A DNA stretch of 64,000 nucleotides from Tupaia tana (GCA_026018925.1 JAKSZU010000025.1:28814696-28878695), one strand, 5' to 3'. Counted from the stretch's first letter, positions 22,176 to 34,394 are shown. Notes: generated from the sequence alone by a model not told the origin. Program-made: numbers and translations.

Positions 22176-25100
22176 AAAACTAAAATTATGGTGTTGGTAA
22201 GAAAATGTGAGATTAAAAGAACGTGTGAGTCCGGCGGCGAGGGTGGAAACGTGGCTGGTGGCTTTGCAGGCAGAGGCACGTTGTGCTTGCAGCTACCACG
22301 AAGGCACTGCAGACCGGGAGACACTGCACAGAAGTAGGAGGAAAGACGCCGAGACGAGCGGTCAGGGCTGCTCTGAGGGCAGATTCAGGCAGAAGCCGGA
22401 GTGACGGTGGCAAGCCTTCCAGTGACGTGGAGTGACTTGAATGTAAGGGTGGGCTGACTTTGTTAGGTGGTACAAGGGAGAGCACCAAACTTAGCCATAG
22501 TTCTCAGAGCTTAGGACGCCATCAATGTCTCCTTGGAAAGGACTGAGCTTTCCCGACGCAGCAGATACTGCGCTGGGTCCTGGCCACACGCCGAGTCAGG
22601 CTGTTATCCTGGAATGGAGTGTGGGAGAGACGCCCACGACACTCAGCACAGCCAGCCACATTAGGCACAGCCCACGCCGGCCTGGATCGCCGTCGCTGCT
22701 AATAAAGCATTCAGGCAGTCTGTTTATTTATTCATACCTCTCAGCGCACAGTGAAGAACTTCATTCTCTCAGATACAGCGTTTTATAAATGCAGCGACGC
22801 GCTCTTTACAGAAAGCCACATGGTTGTCCATCTCTCCTGTCACGTTTAAAAGGCAGAAGCTGAATTATATCCAAAGTTTCTCTTCTGAACTTGAGAGGAT
22901 CAGAAAGAGCCCAGTTATTTGTGAAATAATTCACTGAGCTAAAAAGATGGAGAAATTGATGCCTAGAAGGACCTGAGGGTTGTAAGAGCACTCCCCACGT
23001 GCCTACCACCTCTTCACGCCATATTGGTGAGCCAACGACTGTGGTTTTCACGTGGTGGCTGCGCTCAGTGGTTCCAGGCCAGCTGATCTGGGAAGGCCAC
23101 GTCTGAGTTTAGTGGAGGGCTCGGGGGGATGCCTGGGGACAGATCGAGGGCAGAGGTCCCTAGCCCAGGCCCGGGGTGGGCTGTGGAAGGAAAGGGAGCA
23201 GGCCTAGGAGGGAGTGATGGCCTGAGGAGAGTTCAGAGAAGGGACGCCCCAAAAATAAAGTTGGGTGGGCGTGCAGACATGGTGTGCGTGTGCATGCGTG
23301 TGCGCGTGTGCACCTTCACACTGGGAGCCGTTCGGCAGCACTGCAGAGCAAAACGTGAGGATGCCTGCCGGGTGGGCTGGAGGAGAAGCCGCTGCGTGGA
23401 GGTGAAGACGCTGAGTACTGAGGGGTCAGAGTGGCCAGGAGCGGCCCATCGAGGCCAGGTCCGGAAAGAGGTGACAGTGGTTACGCCAGTGAGCCCAGGG
23501 GGAGAGCGGCGACGTGGGGAATGCCCAAGGCTGGTTTAGAAGGCGAGGCAGGATTTTCTTCAGTGGGAACAGGAGACTTGGTCCGAGTTTTGGGGGGTAA
23601 ATGCAGTGCCATTGTGGTTCTGTCCCTCATGACCCCTGGGGGCCTCAGGGAGGGCCATTCAGCTAGCGGGCCTCCGTTTCCATTGTGAAAGGGGACAGCT
23701 CGAGGGGAGATGACGAGGTTCCTTCATCACGGGAGTGCGTGAGTCTGGCGTTTGCAGCTCTGGATCAGAAGGTGCCATGCTATTGCCATTCGCGCGTTGA
23801 ACGGACACTCGAGAGGACGCAGGAGGCAGAATCTGCCACAATGAACATTTGCTATCCTCCAGGACGGGAGACTAGGTCCTGGTCCTCAGAACAAGCTTAT
23901 TCTCCTCTGATGGAGAGATTTGCACCTTCGTTCTTATTCTCCTAGGAACCAGACCCATTAAGCATGATTAAAAGCAGGTCTTATCTGCAGTTGGGGCTGG
24001 CGCTCCGTGATGGAAACCCTAGGTACTGTGAGCTAAACTTCTTGTAAGAATAAGAGAACCCACCGAGGGCTGGCCCTGCCCCAGCGACCGGTCTGTGTTT
24101 AAGCGTGGTATTAAGAATCCGCATTCATCTTCGTGGTGGTGATTTGTCCTTTTATGACAGAATCTCTGGATGTGCACTTTCACCGCCCTTAGAAAGCTGG
24201 TAGTTTTGACAAATTCACAAAATAGGTTTCTAATTCCATTCTGCTCCTATCGCAGCCCGGTAATTCTCACATTATTTCTGAAAGATTAGCAGACACTCAG
24301 TGGTAGTGGCTTAATTAGTATTCACAGGCGATAATAACACAGGGGTTTTGTTGCTCTTAGAATCTAAATGAAAATATAAGGATAGCAAAAGTTGGGCTCA
24401 TGATAATTTCTTGGCATAAATAGGGTGCTTATTTAGAAAAAAATCACTGCCATAAATGAGATCGTGTAATGCACACACGTTAGCTAAATCACTTAGCAGA
24501 AAGTAGATTTTGTTTGCTTTTTCCTACCTGTAAGGAAAGGCACTGCCTCTTTTCCTGAACAGTTCCCTTTCTGCAGTAAAATGGTTAATTCCGAGAACTG
24601 TTTCAGGCAATAAAACACTAACTGAAATCTTTCTGACAATACTTTCCTTCTTGATCTTTTTTATGACTAATTGAAGTGAAGGCCTGGGGAAGCATAATGG
24701 TACGAAACATCGTGTGCTCAGAGCTGAGGTTCTGCAAAGGGGGTGTCTGTGGTGGGGAGCGCTCTGCTCTGGAATTTTAAGTCAGAGACCTAACCGAAGA
24801 ATCAATATTTCAATTAGATGCTGTGGTGGGCTTGGGATTACTGTTGCTGTAGCTGGAAGATTGCTGGGTCTTTTCTTGGGAGGGGTCATTGCTGTGAGCT
24901 GTTTTTCTTTTCTTTTCCACCACAGCTCCCGGAGCCGGTCTGCCTGGTCTGCGTTTGCGCCCCTGAAGTGGCCAACTAGAAGGGAAGCCGGAGTGTGAAT
25001 TGTCCATATGGCTAAGGCGGCTAACAGCACGAGCCGTGGTGGCCACTCAAGGGAAGCAACCCTCACCTGCGGCCTTGGGAAGTCCTGGGATCTGTGACTG

Positions 25101-25705
25101 AGCTTTAAATAGGGGACGAGCCCCTGCTTGTGGAGATGCTTCAGTCCCCTGAAGGGATGGTCAGTGAGGAGGCGATCGGGGCGTACCGTGGGTGGACATC
25201 CTGCCCTCCGCCCTGAATTCAGCCAACGGGCGACTCCCTTTCACCGCTGAGAATGCCGGGTTTCCCTGGGGACTTGATTTGCCCAGTGGCTTTGTTATTT
25301 ATAAACGAGTCCCGGTGCCATGCATCCAACCTGGGTCCGGTTCCTATCGAGCTATGTCCAGGGAGAGCACGGCTCCGTCGTTTGAGTGAAATCGCCACCA
25401 GCACTGTCACTAGCACAATGGTGTTCCTCTCAGGACTGGAAACACTTATGCCAAAACATTTCCATTTGCCTTTGAGAAACTTCCACCATCGGAACCACAT
25501 CCCATCACCACATGCCATTTCCCGGTGGGGCCGAGCATAGCCGCCCGGACTGGCTGTTACCGTCCTGGGAGAGACAGAGAGGCTTTCCCTCTGCCTTCGG
25601 ATTCTCCGGCAGGGGCTCAGTGGCTATACGTGCTCCCTCGTCCAGGCCTCCGACCTCGTTCCTCTCAACACCTGTAGGACTTTTAGCTGAAACCTGGCCC
25701 CGGAG
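22176..25705. other. Unique sequence without a recognisable gene
   Basis: 22.2-23.7 kb is purine-rich and GC-rich, with a GT-rich patch at 23,281-23,312. 24.0-24.7 kb is AT-rich (see the candidate element there). 24.7-25.7 kb is GC-rich. No gene or recognised mobile element. Confidence 0.5.
24290..24640. other. Candidate conserved non-coding element
   Basis: AT-rich, repeat-free block with 'tggcttaattagtattcac', 'catgataatttcttggcata' and 'gtaaaatggttaattccgag'. It has homeodomain/MEF2-like AT cores and no long open frames. Inference from texture only. Confidence 0.27.
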
Positions 25706-25817
25706 GAGCTGCCGAGCTGTCGGTCACGTGGACGAGCTGCCGAGGTGTCGGTCACGTGGACGAGCTGCCGAGCTGTCGGTCACGTGGACGAGGCACCGAG
25801 GTGTTGGTCACGTGGGT
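25706..25817. repeat. 28-bp minisatellite, 4 copies, one CACGTG per unit
   Basis: Four 28-base units beginning 'gagctgccgag' (the last diverged to 'gaggcaccgag'), each containing 'ggtcacgtgg'. The CACGTG hexamers sit at 25,725, 25,753, 25,781 and 25,809, exactly 28 apart. Confidence 0.95.
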
Positions 25818-26104
25818 TAGATCAGTGAAGGTGCTTTGGTTGTAAGTAACATACTACGTGATTAAATTAAATTAATAACTGGGAAGCCCAAGACGGGCCA
25901 GGTTTCAGGGTTAGCAAAGTCGTGGATGCAGACCCATCCTCAGCTGCAGGGCCAATAAGTCTCTGTATTGTTATGTGCAGGTCTAGTAGACGTGGACGTG
26001 ACGCAGAGTCATGGTCTATCAACGGTGTTCTTTCTGTAGGGAAATTCAGAGACATCACTCTCTCTGATCCATTATCTTTTGAATGCCGGAAAAGCAGAAA
26101 GTGA
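25818..26104. other. Unique spacer
   Basis: No gene or repeat recognised. Confidence 0.45.
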
Positions 26105-26225
26105 GAACAACATGGTTGACTAAAGTTCGAGTCCTGGACCTGGCAGCTTGCTTTCTCGCTTGCCTGCTCTCTGTCTCTCTCTGGTGAGTGCATGTGTCTT
26201 GTAGCAAATTTAAAAATTAAAAAAA
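26105..26225 (+). mobile_element. tRNA-SINE, short internally deleted form
   Basis: Starts inside the head ('catggttgactaaagttcga', B-box 'agttcgagtcctgg'), passes directly from 'cctggcagcttgctttctc' to the TCTC section, and ends 'gtgcatgtgtcttgtagcaa' plus an A-rich tail. The middle of the long form is absent, as in the copies at 32.3 and 44.2 kb. Confidence 0.75.
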
Positions 26226-26796
26226 AAAGCAAAATTAAATAAATAATTCTTTAAAAAATAAAAATTAATCGAAAAAAATATTTAGGGCTCAACTTTAAAT
26301 GTCAGCAATTCCTTACTGACTTTAAATATCCAGTGTCCTCATTTCCCGGTTCTCTTGCTTTATGTTATTATTTGAACAAGAATTAAATAAGGTCTTTCCT
26401 TTGACATTTTCTTGAGGTCTTAGAGCTGCAGTACTCTCAGTCTCTCTCCCCTGCAGTAGATGTAGAGAAGTCGCGGGTTCGTCCATCCTGCAGCGGTTCT
26501 GTTGCCTGTATTTTGCTGACTACAGCCCTGTGGTGTCATTTACCTGGTTTCCCTATTCCCTGTATTTTCTGTAAATTGATAGTTTGATGTTTTCAGAAGT
26601 TTGATTAAATGCAGGTGTGAGTTTTTCCGGGACTAACTTCATAGATGGCGTTGTGTCTTCCGTGGGGCAATGCTGCTTCTCGTCTGTGATGGGAGCAGCC
26701 ATGGGTGCTCCAGGTTCAGACGTGTGACTTCCTCGGGGCCGTGGCACGTAGTGTTCTAACTATCATTCTTTCTGCATTTACCAGCCGAAATGTGTC
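26226..26796. other. Unique spacer
   Basis: AT-rich left part. No gene or repeat recognised. Confidence 0.45.
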
Positions 26797-26997
26797 TTTT
26801 GTTTTTTGCCAGAGGGCAGTGCAGTGGTACTGAGTGTGTGCACGTGTGTCAGAGAGAAGGAAGCCCCAGGGGCGTGATCGCACTGCAGTCGCCAGTCCTC
26901 TTTCCCCTCCTGTCGGGATTTTGGGCACACGTGCATACACACTGCCGTGGCCAGGATTTGAACTACAGAGCACCGTGCCTCTGCCGTGCAGCCCCCT
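26797..26997 (-). mobile_element. tRNA-derived SINE, diverged
   Basis: Minus strand. 'ccccaggggcgtgatcgcac', 'gtcgggattttgggcacacg' and head-side 'ggccaggatttgaactacag' mark the family. The tail is degraded to 'tcttttgttttttgcc'. Confidence 0.75.
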
Positions 26998-27787
26998 CCC
27001 ACACACATGCAGTTTTCTGAGAAAACACAATGGAAGGAATTTAAACGTTTCAAAGTGCAGCATAGAAACAAGCTTGGATAGCAACCACGATCCCTCGCTG
27101 CTGGCAGAATTAGGGCTTGGTCTGAGCACCTAATGGACGCGTTTGGGGAGGCTGGCCTCTCCTCAGCTGCAGGGACGGACCAAGTGAGGCCGAGCTAGGC
27201 AGAGCCAGGGACAGAGGGGAAGGTGCCGGCACTCTGGAAAGGGTCCGCGGATCTACGGGGGGACACTCTGTCTGCCCTGGGTGCTGTATTTCTGCATGTG
27301 ACACAGGAAAGCTCTGTTGCCATTTTGAAGCTGTGGGTTGCCATGCTGAGTCTGACGTCAGGAAGACAGAGCGCCCTGGCCTTCAGACGGCATGCACAGC
27401 GGCTCTTTTCCTCTTTGTAAAAAATTAATTCATTTATTTCTTACATTCAGTCACTGTGTATCATTACAGCACGCCAAATGGATTTTCCCATCATGGATAC
27501 GCTGCATGTAGGCCTGGTCAGAGACGTTACCATATACATTACAATCAACAGATTTCTTTCCATTTTGGCTCCCTTAAATGTTTTGCTTTCCTCTTTTTTT
27601 CCCTTAATTCTCTGCCCCCCACCTCACTTGCTGCCCTCCTCCCCGACTGTCTCCAGCATCATCATTGTACTCCATGCTTTTGTACCTTCAGTCTTCAGAT
27701 TCTGACATGGCGCGCCGACACTCAGTGCAGACTGAGTGGGGAGGTATGGTGCCTCTCTAACCAGCCCTGGAGGGACCATGTCCAGGC
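26998..27787. other. Unique spacer
   Basis: The AT-rich part at 27,418-27,620 ('attaattcatttatttctta') may be an old repeat edge, but I cannot assign it. No gene. Confidence 0.4.
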
Positions 27788-28123
27788 TTCTGGTTATGAG
27801 AGTCTAAAGGCCCCATTCTACAAACCACTGCTGGGATGGGGGGTTCTGGCTATGAGAGTCTAAAGGCCCCATTCTACAAACCTCTGCTGGGATGGGGGGT
27901 TCTGACTATGAGAGTCTAAAGGCCCCATTCTACAAACCACTGCTGGGATGGGGGGTTCTGGCTATGAGAGTCTAAAGGCCCCGGTCTACAAACCACTGCT
28001 GCGATGGGGGGTTCTGGCTATGAGAGTCTAAAGGCCCCATTCTACAAACCACTGCTGGGATGGGGGGTTCTGGCTATGAGACACTAAACACCCCTTCTGA
28101 CAAACCTCTGCTGGGATGGGGAG
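27788..28123. repeat. 56-bp minisatellite, 6 copies
   Basis: The phrase 'tatgagagtctaaaggcc' starts at 27,795, 27,851, 27,907, 27,963 and 28,019, and a diverged sixth at 28,075, an exact 56-base period. Copies 1-5 are nearly identical; the sixth has several changes ('gacactaaacacccc'). Confidence 0.95.
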
Positions 28124-28314
28124 CCTATTCCTTGTGGCTGGAAGAGTCTTGATTGACACATGAATCCTGCAGACGGGAGACTGGATACAAGACACACTGA
28201 CACACGAAGGACTAGGTCTAAGTAACTGCTATTAATGAGGCTGAAATTCAGTGGAAAGGATTCTTAGAACATAAGGGGCGCAATGTAAAAAAGGAACAAG
28301 TCTGGAAGAAATAA
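28124..28314. other. Unique spacer
   Basis: No gene or repeat recognised. Confidence 0.45.
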
Positions 28315-28612
28315 AGTTCCAGGTGTTTTTTTTTTTTTTTTTTTTTTGGAGAGGTTTTCGCTATAGGGCGCGTGTGCTCGCCAGACAGAGAGAGACAGAG
28401 AGATAGAAAGCGAGAAATCACCCCCCGGGGGGATGGTCACGCCGCAATCCCTTCTCCTCCATTCTCTTCTCGGGATCTTGGGCACGCACACACACGCGCC
28501 CGGCATGAGTTCTAAGCCACCAGGTCCGGGACGCAAACCGCGGTTGATTACGTGGGAGTCCAGCGACATAGCCATTACGCTAACTGCTGGTTCCCGAGTT
28601 CCAGGTGTTTTT
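28315..28612 (-). mobile_element. Young full-length tRNA-derived SINE, 16-bp target duplication
   Basis: Perfect 16-base direct repeats 'agttccaggtgttttt' at 28,315-28,330 and 28,597-28,612. The copy itself (28,331-28,596, minus) has a long pure T tail, 'ggagaggttttcgctatagg', and an intact tRNA-like promoter: B box complement at 28,529-28,539 (GGTTTGCGTCC on the minus strand) and A box at 28,571-28,582 (TAGCGTAATGGC). High CpG retention fits recent insertion. Confidence 0.95.
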
Positions 28613-30737
28613 AACAAAGCCTGTGGGATCCGGTGGTGCAGGGAGGAGTGCACCGTGCCAGAGATTCTGTCTGTAGGTGGGTGAGCGGGGACCCTCCCGA
28701 GCAGCGTGTGCCCTGGCCACTTTCCCATGGCGGAGGCCGTTACACGAGACCGTCAGCCCCACCCTAGACCTGATCTCTGGTGGTGGTGCGAGTTACTCTA
28801 TTCTAAGCACACGTGACGTCACATGCTTATAAACGAGGCTAGCACATTGGCATCGGGCCACCCCGGGGAGCACAGGCCACCGTTCTCTCTCAGGGACCCG
28901 AGGAGGGCTAGCCCCTCTCCCCACCCCACCTCCAGCTCACACTGACACACCCGGGGCAGCTCAGTCTAATACAAAGTGGTTTCTTGGACGTGAAAACAAA
29001 CGCTATTCTAAAATCCAGCTAGCAATCCTAACATATTACAGGTTTAAAAATTACTGATCATCTTTAACTTTGGTTATTTTACTCAGTGGTTTTAAACTTG
29101 CTTATACAACAGAAATCTTACACTGCTGACCTTCTAAAATAAATATTTGTAAGTTCCATTTTCAGGAAAAAAGTTCTAAAAAATGTCTTTTGGTTTGTAT
29201 TATCCACAGCTAAATGTATTCTGCAGTAGTTTAACATTCAAATAGACAACAAATAATCCCAGGGCTTAAGTATTCATTTCTGGCGAGGCCCGGTGATCCT
29301 TCACATAAATGAAAAGCCTCGACCTGGCCTTCTCTCTCACCTCGGCGAGGAAGGGACTCTCATTAAGGTAGAGTTTTCATCTGGAGAGATCATTCCACTC
29401 AGGTTGTTGCATCTCTGTGAGAGCAGATGAGTATCTATCAGCAGTTAGGATCCACATTCCCTGTGAGCTGCCTCTGTGAAACTAACGATGCTATTATAGC
29501 CTCCTCTGTTCAGCCTGGGCAGGAGGAGTGGCATCTTTAATTGACTGGGGACCAGAGCGTTACCTGAGCGTGGTTTCCGGAAGCACTTTCCGTGCCGAGC
29601 CATGTGTCTGTGCGCTGCGGTGCACGTGCAGGTTTGCCTCACCAGGGCTTGGGCATGGCTCTCGTCTGCGATATCCCTGGCAGGCTGATCAAAAATGTAT
29701 TTTTTTTTAACTGAATTGAGGATTTGTTAATAACCACAATTTTAAAAAATCCCTCATTTAATACTGCCCAAATCTCAGTAAATATATTTATAGCAAAAAC
29801 GTGCTAATTTGACCACGTTTGTTAGGAATCTGTGGTTCTTGAGCAAGGCCTAGGTTGAAGTTCATCCTTTAGTGATATTGGAACGATGGATTAATAACAA
29901 TGAAACGGTTTAGACCCAGTCTCACGAGGAGTTACACCTGCTACACGAAGCAGCCTGCTCGTGAGTCCTCAGACACACCTACGTGCCCCGGACAACAGAA
30001 TCGAAGGCCGTCCCTGCCGAAGCTGGTGTTTAGATGTGTTAATGATGAAGCACTCTTGCCTTCTTAATGAGGAAAGCCTTAATATGTTTGAAAGAAATAA
30101 AGCTGTGGTTTTGTAAAAATACGTAATTCAGACCACTGCAGAACAGTAGTTTATGCATGATAGTAACATCAGGAAAAAATAAAACGTTTGCAAGCTGCGG
30201 TTAGATTTTTTCTTTTTGTTCGAAAAAAGGATAAAGTCAATGAGAAAACGGATGTTTTTTCAGGCTCTAAAACATTAATATCAGGGGATTTTGAGAAGTG
30301 GCAATAGAATACACATTTCTACCTCGTGCGCCGTGCTGGGCTCTGTGTGGTTCTTCACTGTGGCCCGAGTAAGGCCCCCAGGTAGGCTCTCACTTTACAG
30401 GTGGTGACAGAGCAACGGCTGCAGGGAGTGAGACCGGCCCCCTCAGCCAGGGCGGCGTGTGCCGCGGGGTGGGAGCAGACCGGGTGCTGGCGCTTAAGAG
30501 AAGGACGTCGCAGGTGCAGCCGTGCGATCCCTACGCCCCTTTCCGCTCTCCCGACGACCTTGTCTCTGGCTCCCGCCCACCTGGAAATTCACAGCCTGGG
30601 CTGTCCTTAGTTACCTGGGCTGCCGTGTTCTCGTGAACAAAGGCGAGGCGTGGACAGGTCAGCGTTGTCCCAGGTACCTCCCAGCCGTGGCCGGGCCGTC
30701 CTCTGTCAGAATCCACTGCGTGACAGTCTCTGCCCGC
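28613..30737. other. Unique sequence without a recognisable gene
   Basis: GC-rich at 28.6-28.95 kb and 30.3-30.7 kb, AT-rich between. No mobile element recognised. Open frames up to 100 codons, none familiar. Confidence 0.5.
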
Positions 30738-31084
30738 CACAGCCTGCCCTTCGTTCTTCCAGGCAGGAGACTATTGCTGCCTGAGACGGAGAGCCAGCTT
30801 CGCCTGCCACGTGGGCGGCCGTAAACCACAGAGCAGTGGCCGTCGGTCCCCACACAGCCTGCCCTTCGTTCTTCCAGGCAGGAGACTATTGCTGCCTGAG
30901 ACGGAGAGCCAGCTTCGCCTGCCACGTGGGCGGCCGTAAACCACAGAGCAGTGGCCGTCGGTCCCCACACAGCCTGCCCTTCGTTCTTCCAGGCAGGAGA
31001 CTCTATTGCTGCCTGAGACGGAGAGCCAGCTTCGCCTACCACGTGGGCGGCCGTAAACCACAGAGCAATGGCCGTCGGTCCCCA
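30738..31084. repeat. 115-117 bp minisatellite, 3 copies
   Basis: Units start 'cacagcctgcccttcgttc' at 30,738, 30,853 and 30,968, with the next start at 31,085 where similarity fades. The third unit carries a 2-base insertion ('gactctattg'). Copies are almost identical, so expansion is recent. Each has 'ccacgtgggcgg'. The repeat makes long but meaningless repetitive frames on both strands. Confidence 0.95.
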
Positions 31085-32139
31085 CACAGCCTGCCCGGCC
31101 AAGTCTGCAGCCAGGGATCCCCTCTCCTGGCCAAGGGAGACCTCGGGAGGGTCCCCTGGACACACAGGCAAGGACAGGAACAGAAAGGGACCGCCTTCCC
31201 TTTGTGATCAAAGCCACGTACTCACGCGTCTGGGCAGCCCCGGATGTCCCCTGTAACAGCAGTGGCCTGGGCCCTGATCTCAGAGCAGAGCTGATCCGAC
31301 CCCGGATGTCCCAGAGCCGTCATTCATCCAGGTCTAAGGCTCTAAGGGGAGGAGTCCCCGCGGCAGTCAGTGCTGGGTTTCCAGCTGTCAGGGACCAGAG
31401 CGCTGCTTCTGGGAACCCTCCCCCTCCTGCTGTCCTGGACGCTCCAGCTCCGTCAGACCAGCACTGGACAGGGGGCAGCTGTTCACCGCCCCCCCCAGTG
31501 CCCTCTTGTGCGTGAAGAGCGTCCGCGAGTCACCACTCGGTCTCCTCGTCCCGTGCACCACGCCAGCACGTCCCTCCTGGAGAGCCAGCACCGAGTCCCT
31601 TAGTCCCGCCGCTGTGACCGCCTGAGACTTACTGTCATCACGTATGTACATGATGGGCTTTCTTCTCCATGGGACGTCACGACGGCCAAGCGAAGTGACA
31701 AGGTACAAGGTGCCCTAAAACATCTAACTAAGGTCCATTACTTCAATGTCTCGGACCCAGACCTAGGACAGCGGTCGTCAGTACAGGGTGCGAGGGACAC
31801 GGCTGTGGTAGAGCGTGAGGAGGGAAGGCCCCCGTGAGCACAGGGCACGCCTGCCAAGCCTCGTCTCTGCCGCCCAGTCCCCGTGTCTCAGCCGACCCCA
31901 GGGACTCAGCCCCGCTGACAGCCCGCTTTGCTTCCTGCCGGCTTCACAGAAACTGCCTTCTGGCTGGAAGTCCCGACGGTGCTCTCCTCCATCCAGGTCT
32001 GTCTGGAAGGTTAGGTTGTGCGCCCGAGGTACAGTGTACCCCAGCCATTCTCTGGGCCACTGGGCTTCCCCGCTTAGCTGGTGTTGGCACAGCCAGCCAT
32101 GCCCTCTCCTCCCGGGTTCACGTGACACCCTAACCGCCC
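31085..32139. other. GC-rich unique sequence
   Basis: Overlapping open frames on both strands (up to about 124 codons), none recognisable. No repeat recognised. Confidence 0.45.
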
Positions 32140-32240
32140 GTGTGCTTGTGTCGGAAGTAGGACCTCAGAGAATTATTCAGATTAGATGAGGCCACCAGGG
32201 TAAGGGCCCTAACCCAACAGGGCTGAGGTTCTTCTATATT
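32140..32240 (+). mobile_element. Possible MaLR-type LTR fragment
   Basis: 'gtaggacctcagagaattat', 'agatgaggccaccagggtaa' and 'ggccctaacccaacagggct' recall the 'aggtcat..agggtgg..ccctaatccaat' block found in several mammalian LTRs. Too short to assign. Confidence 0.35.
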
Positions 32241-32286
32241 CCAGTTAATTAATGACAAATAATGATTAATTTTATTATTATTATTC

Positions 32287-32437
32287 TTTTTAAAATTTGC
32301 TGCAGGGCACATGCACTCACCAGAGAGAGAGAGAGGGAGAGCGAGAAAGTGAGAAAGCAAGCTGCCAGGTCTGGCGATTGACCTGTGGTTGGCCACGTAG
32401 GAGTCCAGTGCCCTAACCGCCACACCACCTGGTGGCC
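32287..32437 (-). mobile_element. tRNA-SINE, short form
   Basis: Minus-strand copy of about 150 bp: tail 'ttttaaaatttgctgcaggg', GAGA-rich section, then straight to 'aagctgccaggtctggcgat' and the head 'gtaggagtccagtgcccta...ccacctggtggcccc'. It has the same internal deletion as the copies at 26.1 and 44.2 kb. Confidence 0.85.
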
Positions 32438-32445
32438 CCTTACTT

Positions 32446-32682
32446 TATTTATTTTTATTTTTTAGTTTGCTATAGGGTGTGTGTGCTCACCAGAGACAGA
32501 GGGGAAGTGGGGAAACACCCCGGGAAATGGCCATGCTGCAATCCCTTCTCCTCCACGCCTCTCTCAGACTTTGGGCACGCATGCACACTCAGCCCGAGTT
32601 TTCAGCTGCTGGTCTGGGACTCGAACTGCATAAGCAGCCACGTGGGAGTCAGCCACCTTACGCACCATGCCACCAGCTGGCC
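32446..32682 (-). mobile_element. tRNA-derived SINE, long form
   Basis: Minus strand: 'tttgctatagggtgtgtgtg', 'ggccatgctgcaatcccttc', 'gactttgggcacgcatgcac', 'gcagccacgtgggagtcagc' and a head ending 'ccatgccaccagctggcc'. Lies directly beside the short-form copy in the same orientation. Confidence 0.88.
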
Positions 32683-32959
32683 TTTGGACTGGTTCTTACA
32701 AGAGGAGGAAGATCCCTAGGGCAGGGGCACAGAGAGGAGGCCATGCGAGGGCACTGAGAAGGCGGCCATCGCAGCTCAGGCTGGCCAGCGGCCCGTTCTG
32801 CTGGTGCCTCGCTTTGACCTTCTCCCAAACTGAGTGAAGGTGACAGCTCAGTCATTGGTCCATGGGAGACTGAGCCTGGGGACGGGCCATGGCAGTGGGC
32901 TGGCTCAGGTCTGCCTCTTCATCTCTCTCCCTCTCTGATTTGTGGAAGAAAGACACTTA

Positions 32960-33085
32960 ACAAAACGATGTTCAGACGAGGCAGAGAGGCTAAGTAACTT
33001 GCCCAGGGTCTCGGTGCTCCTGGCACTGTACGGTGGTGCTCCCTGTGTGGACGTGGGGCTTCGAGCCTCTGTTCACAGTTATATC
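32960..33085 (-). mobile_element. MIR fragment
   Basis: 'aggcagagaggctaagtaac' and 'ttgcccagggtc' are the MIR core in reverse, followed by 'ggacgtggggcttcgagcct'. Confidence 0.6.
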
Positions 33086-34394
33086 CTTGGTTCTAAAAAT
33101 AGCCCTTCTACTCTCATGACCTAGAAAATGATGCACACACGAACGTGGTGTTGGACGGGCTGTTTCTACCAGTCTACTAGGCGTTGGCCCTGCGTCTTGC
33201 TGGACTGAGTCGGAGAAGGCAGCCATAACTTTTAGTTTGAGTTGATTATCTTCATTCTGATTCTCTGGCGTCACTTTTCTAGTCTTGAGTGCAAAATCCT
33301 TCCACCCCAGGACAACAATAAACACCTTTGTTCAGAGTGGTGGTGGAAAGGCTCATTGTATTCTTGGAAAGTCATAAAACTTCACTTGCTATGGCCCACA
33401 AAGTATCCAGAATAATTCTATTCACAGTCATTAAAGACCTCTGCCAAGGCACGAGTATTGAGACCACTCAAGCAGTCTGATTGCTTAATTAAGTCTCTAG
33501 AAGAGCTCAGTATATGCCCATTGAAGCCGTATCACCCATAAAAAAGAGCACATGCCTTCTTTTCTTCTTCTCATTTTTAGTTTGTAATAGCAATAATGAC
33601 CTTGGCTCCGGCTCTGCCTGGGGATTAATGGCTAGCTGGGCTTTACGGCCCTGGACTGCTGCTGCACGGACTATCAACACCTCCCAACTTGCCACGCACC
33701 CCCTAAAGGACCCTCATCTGTCTCTGGTTTGTTAAGGAATGCCCGCATTTGTCAAAGCTGGTGGGGATTGGTTTGTGAAGAGTGATTTGTGGATTCTTGA
33801 AAACTCTGTGGCAATATCGACATCTCTGAAGAAGACAGGCTTTCTAACTAACCTCGGGGCTGGCCTCCAATACGCTGAGTATACCCAGGGCTGCTTTCCT
33901 CACTCCACATTCCAGCCTGGTGATTTAAGGGCCTTACGACGAATTTTTCTTCTGTTAAAATTTTATTCTCTTGTCTTCTTCTATGTGACTTTCTTAAACT
34001 CGTCTGTGGGCATAAAATGCTTTGGAATTAGAGAAAAGGGCTTCTTTTGAAGTCAAAGAAGGTAATAATTCTGAATATAGTCCAATGCAAGCAAGTTAAG
34101 TTTTCCCCACTCCATCTCAGTGAGGCTGTGGGACTGCTGGACAATTTACAATTGGTTGCAATTCTAGCTCTGTTTTTTCTTTCTTCCTAATTGTTAAAAG
34201 AGAGACTTAAATGAAAAAAAAAAAAAAGAACACTTTTTCTCCAGCTCCATCGTGCCCGTGTCCAGCCATGTAGCGGTTTATAAGCCTGTGTTGTTGGGGT
34301 GTCCTTGAACTCTCTGCCTATTGCAATCGTGGTATTAGCACTGAGCATCTGAACAGGGCGTGGAGTTGGCAAGAGCTTTCCAGGGGACGTGATT
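33086..34394. other. Unique sequence without a recognisable gene
   Basis: AT-rich, with an A run at 34,215-34,229. No repeat recognised. Confidence 0.45.
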
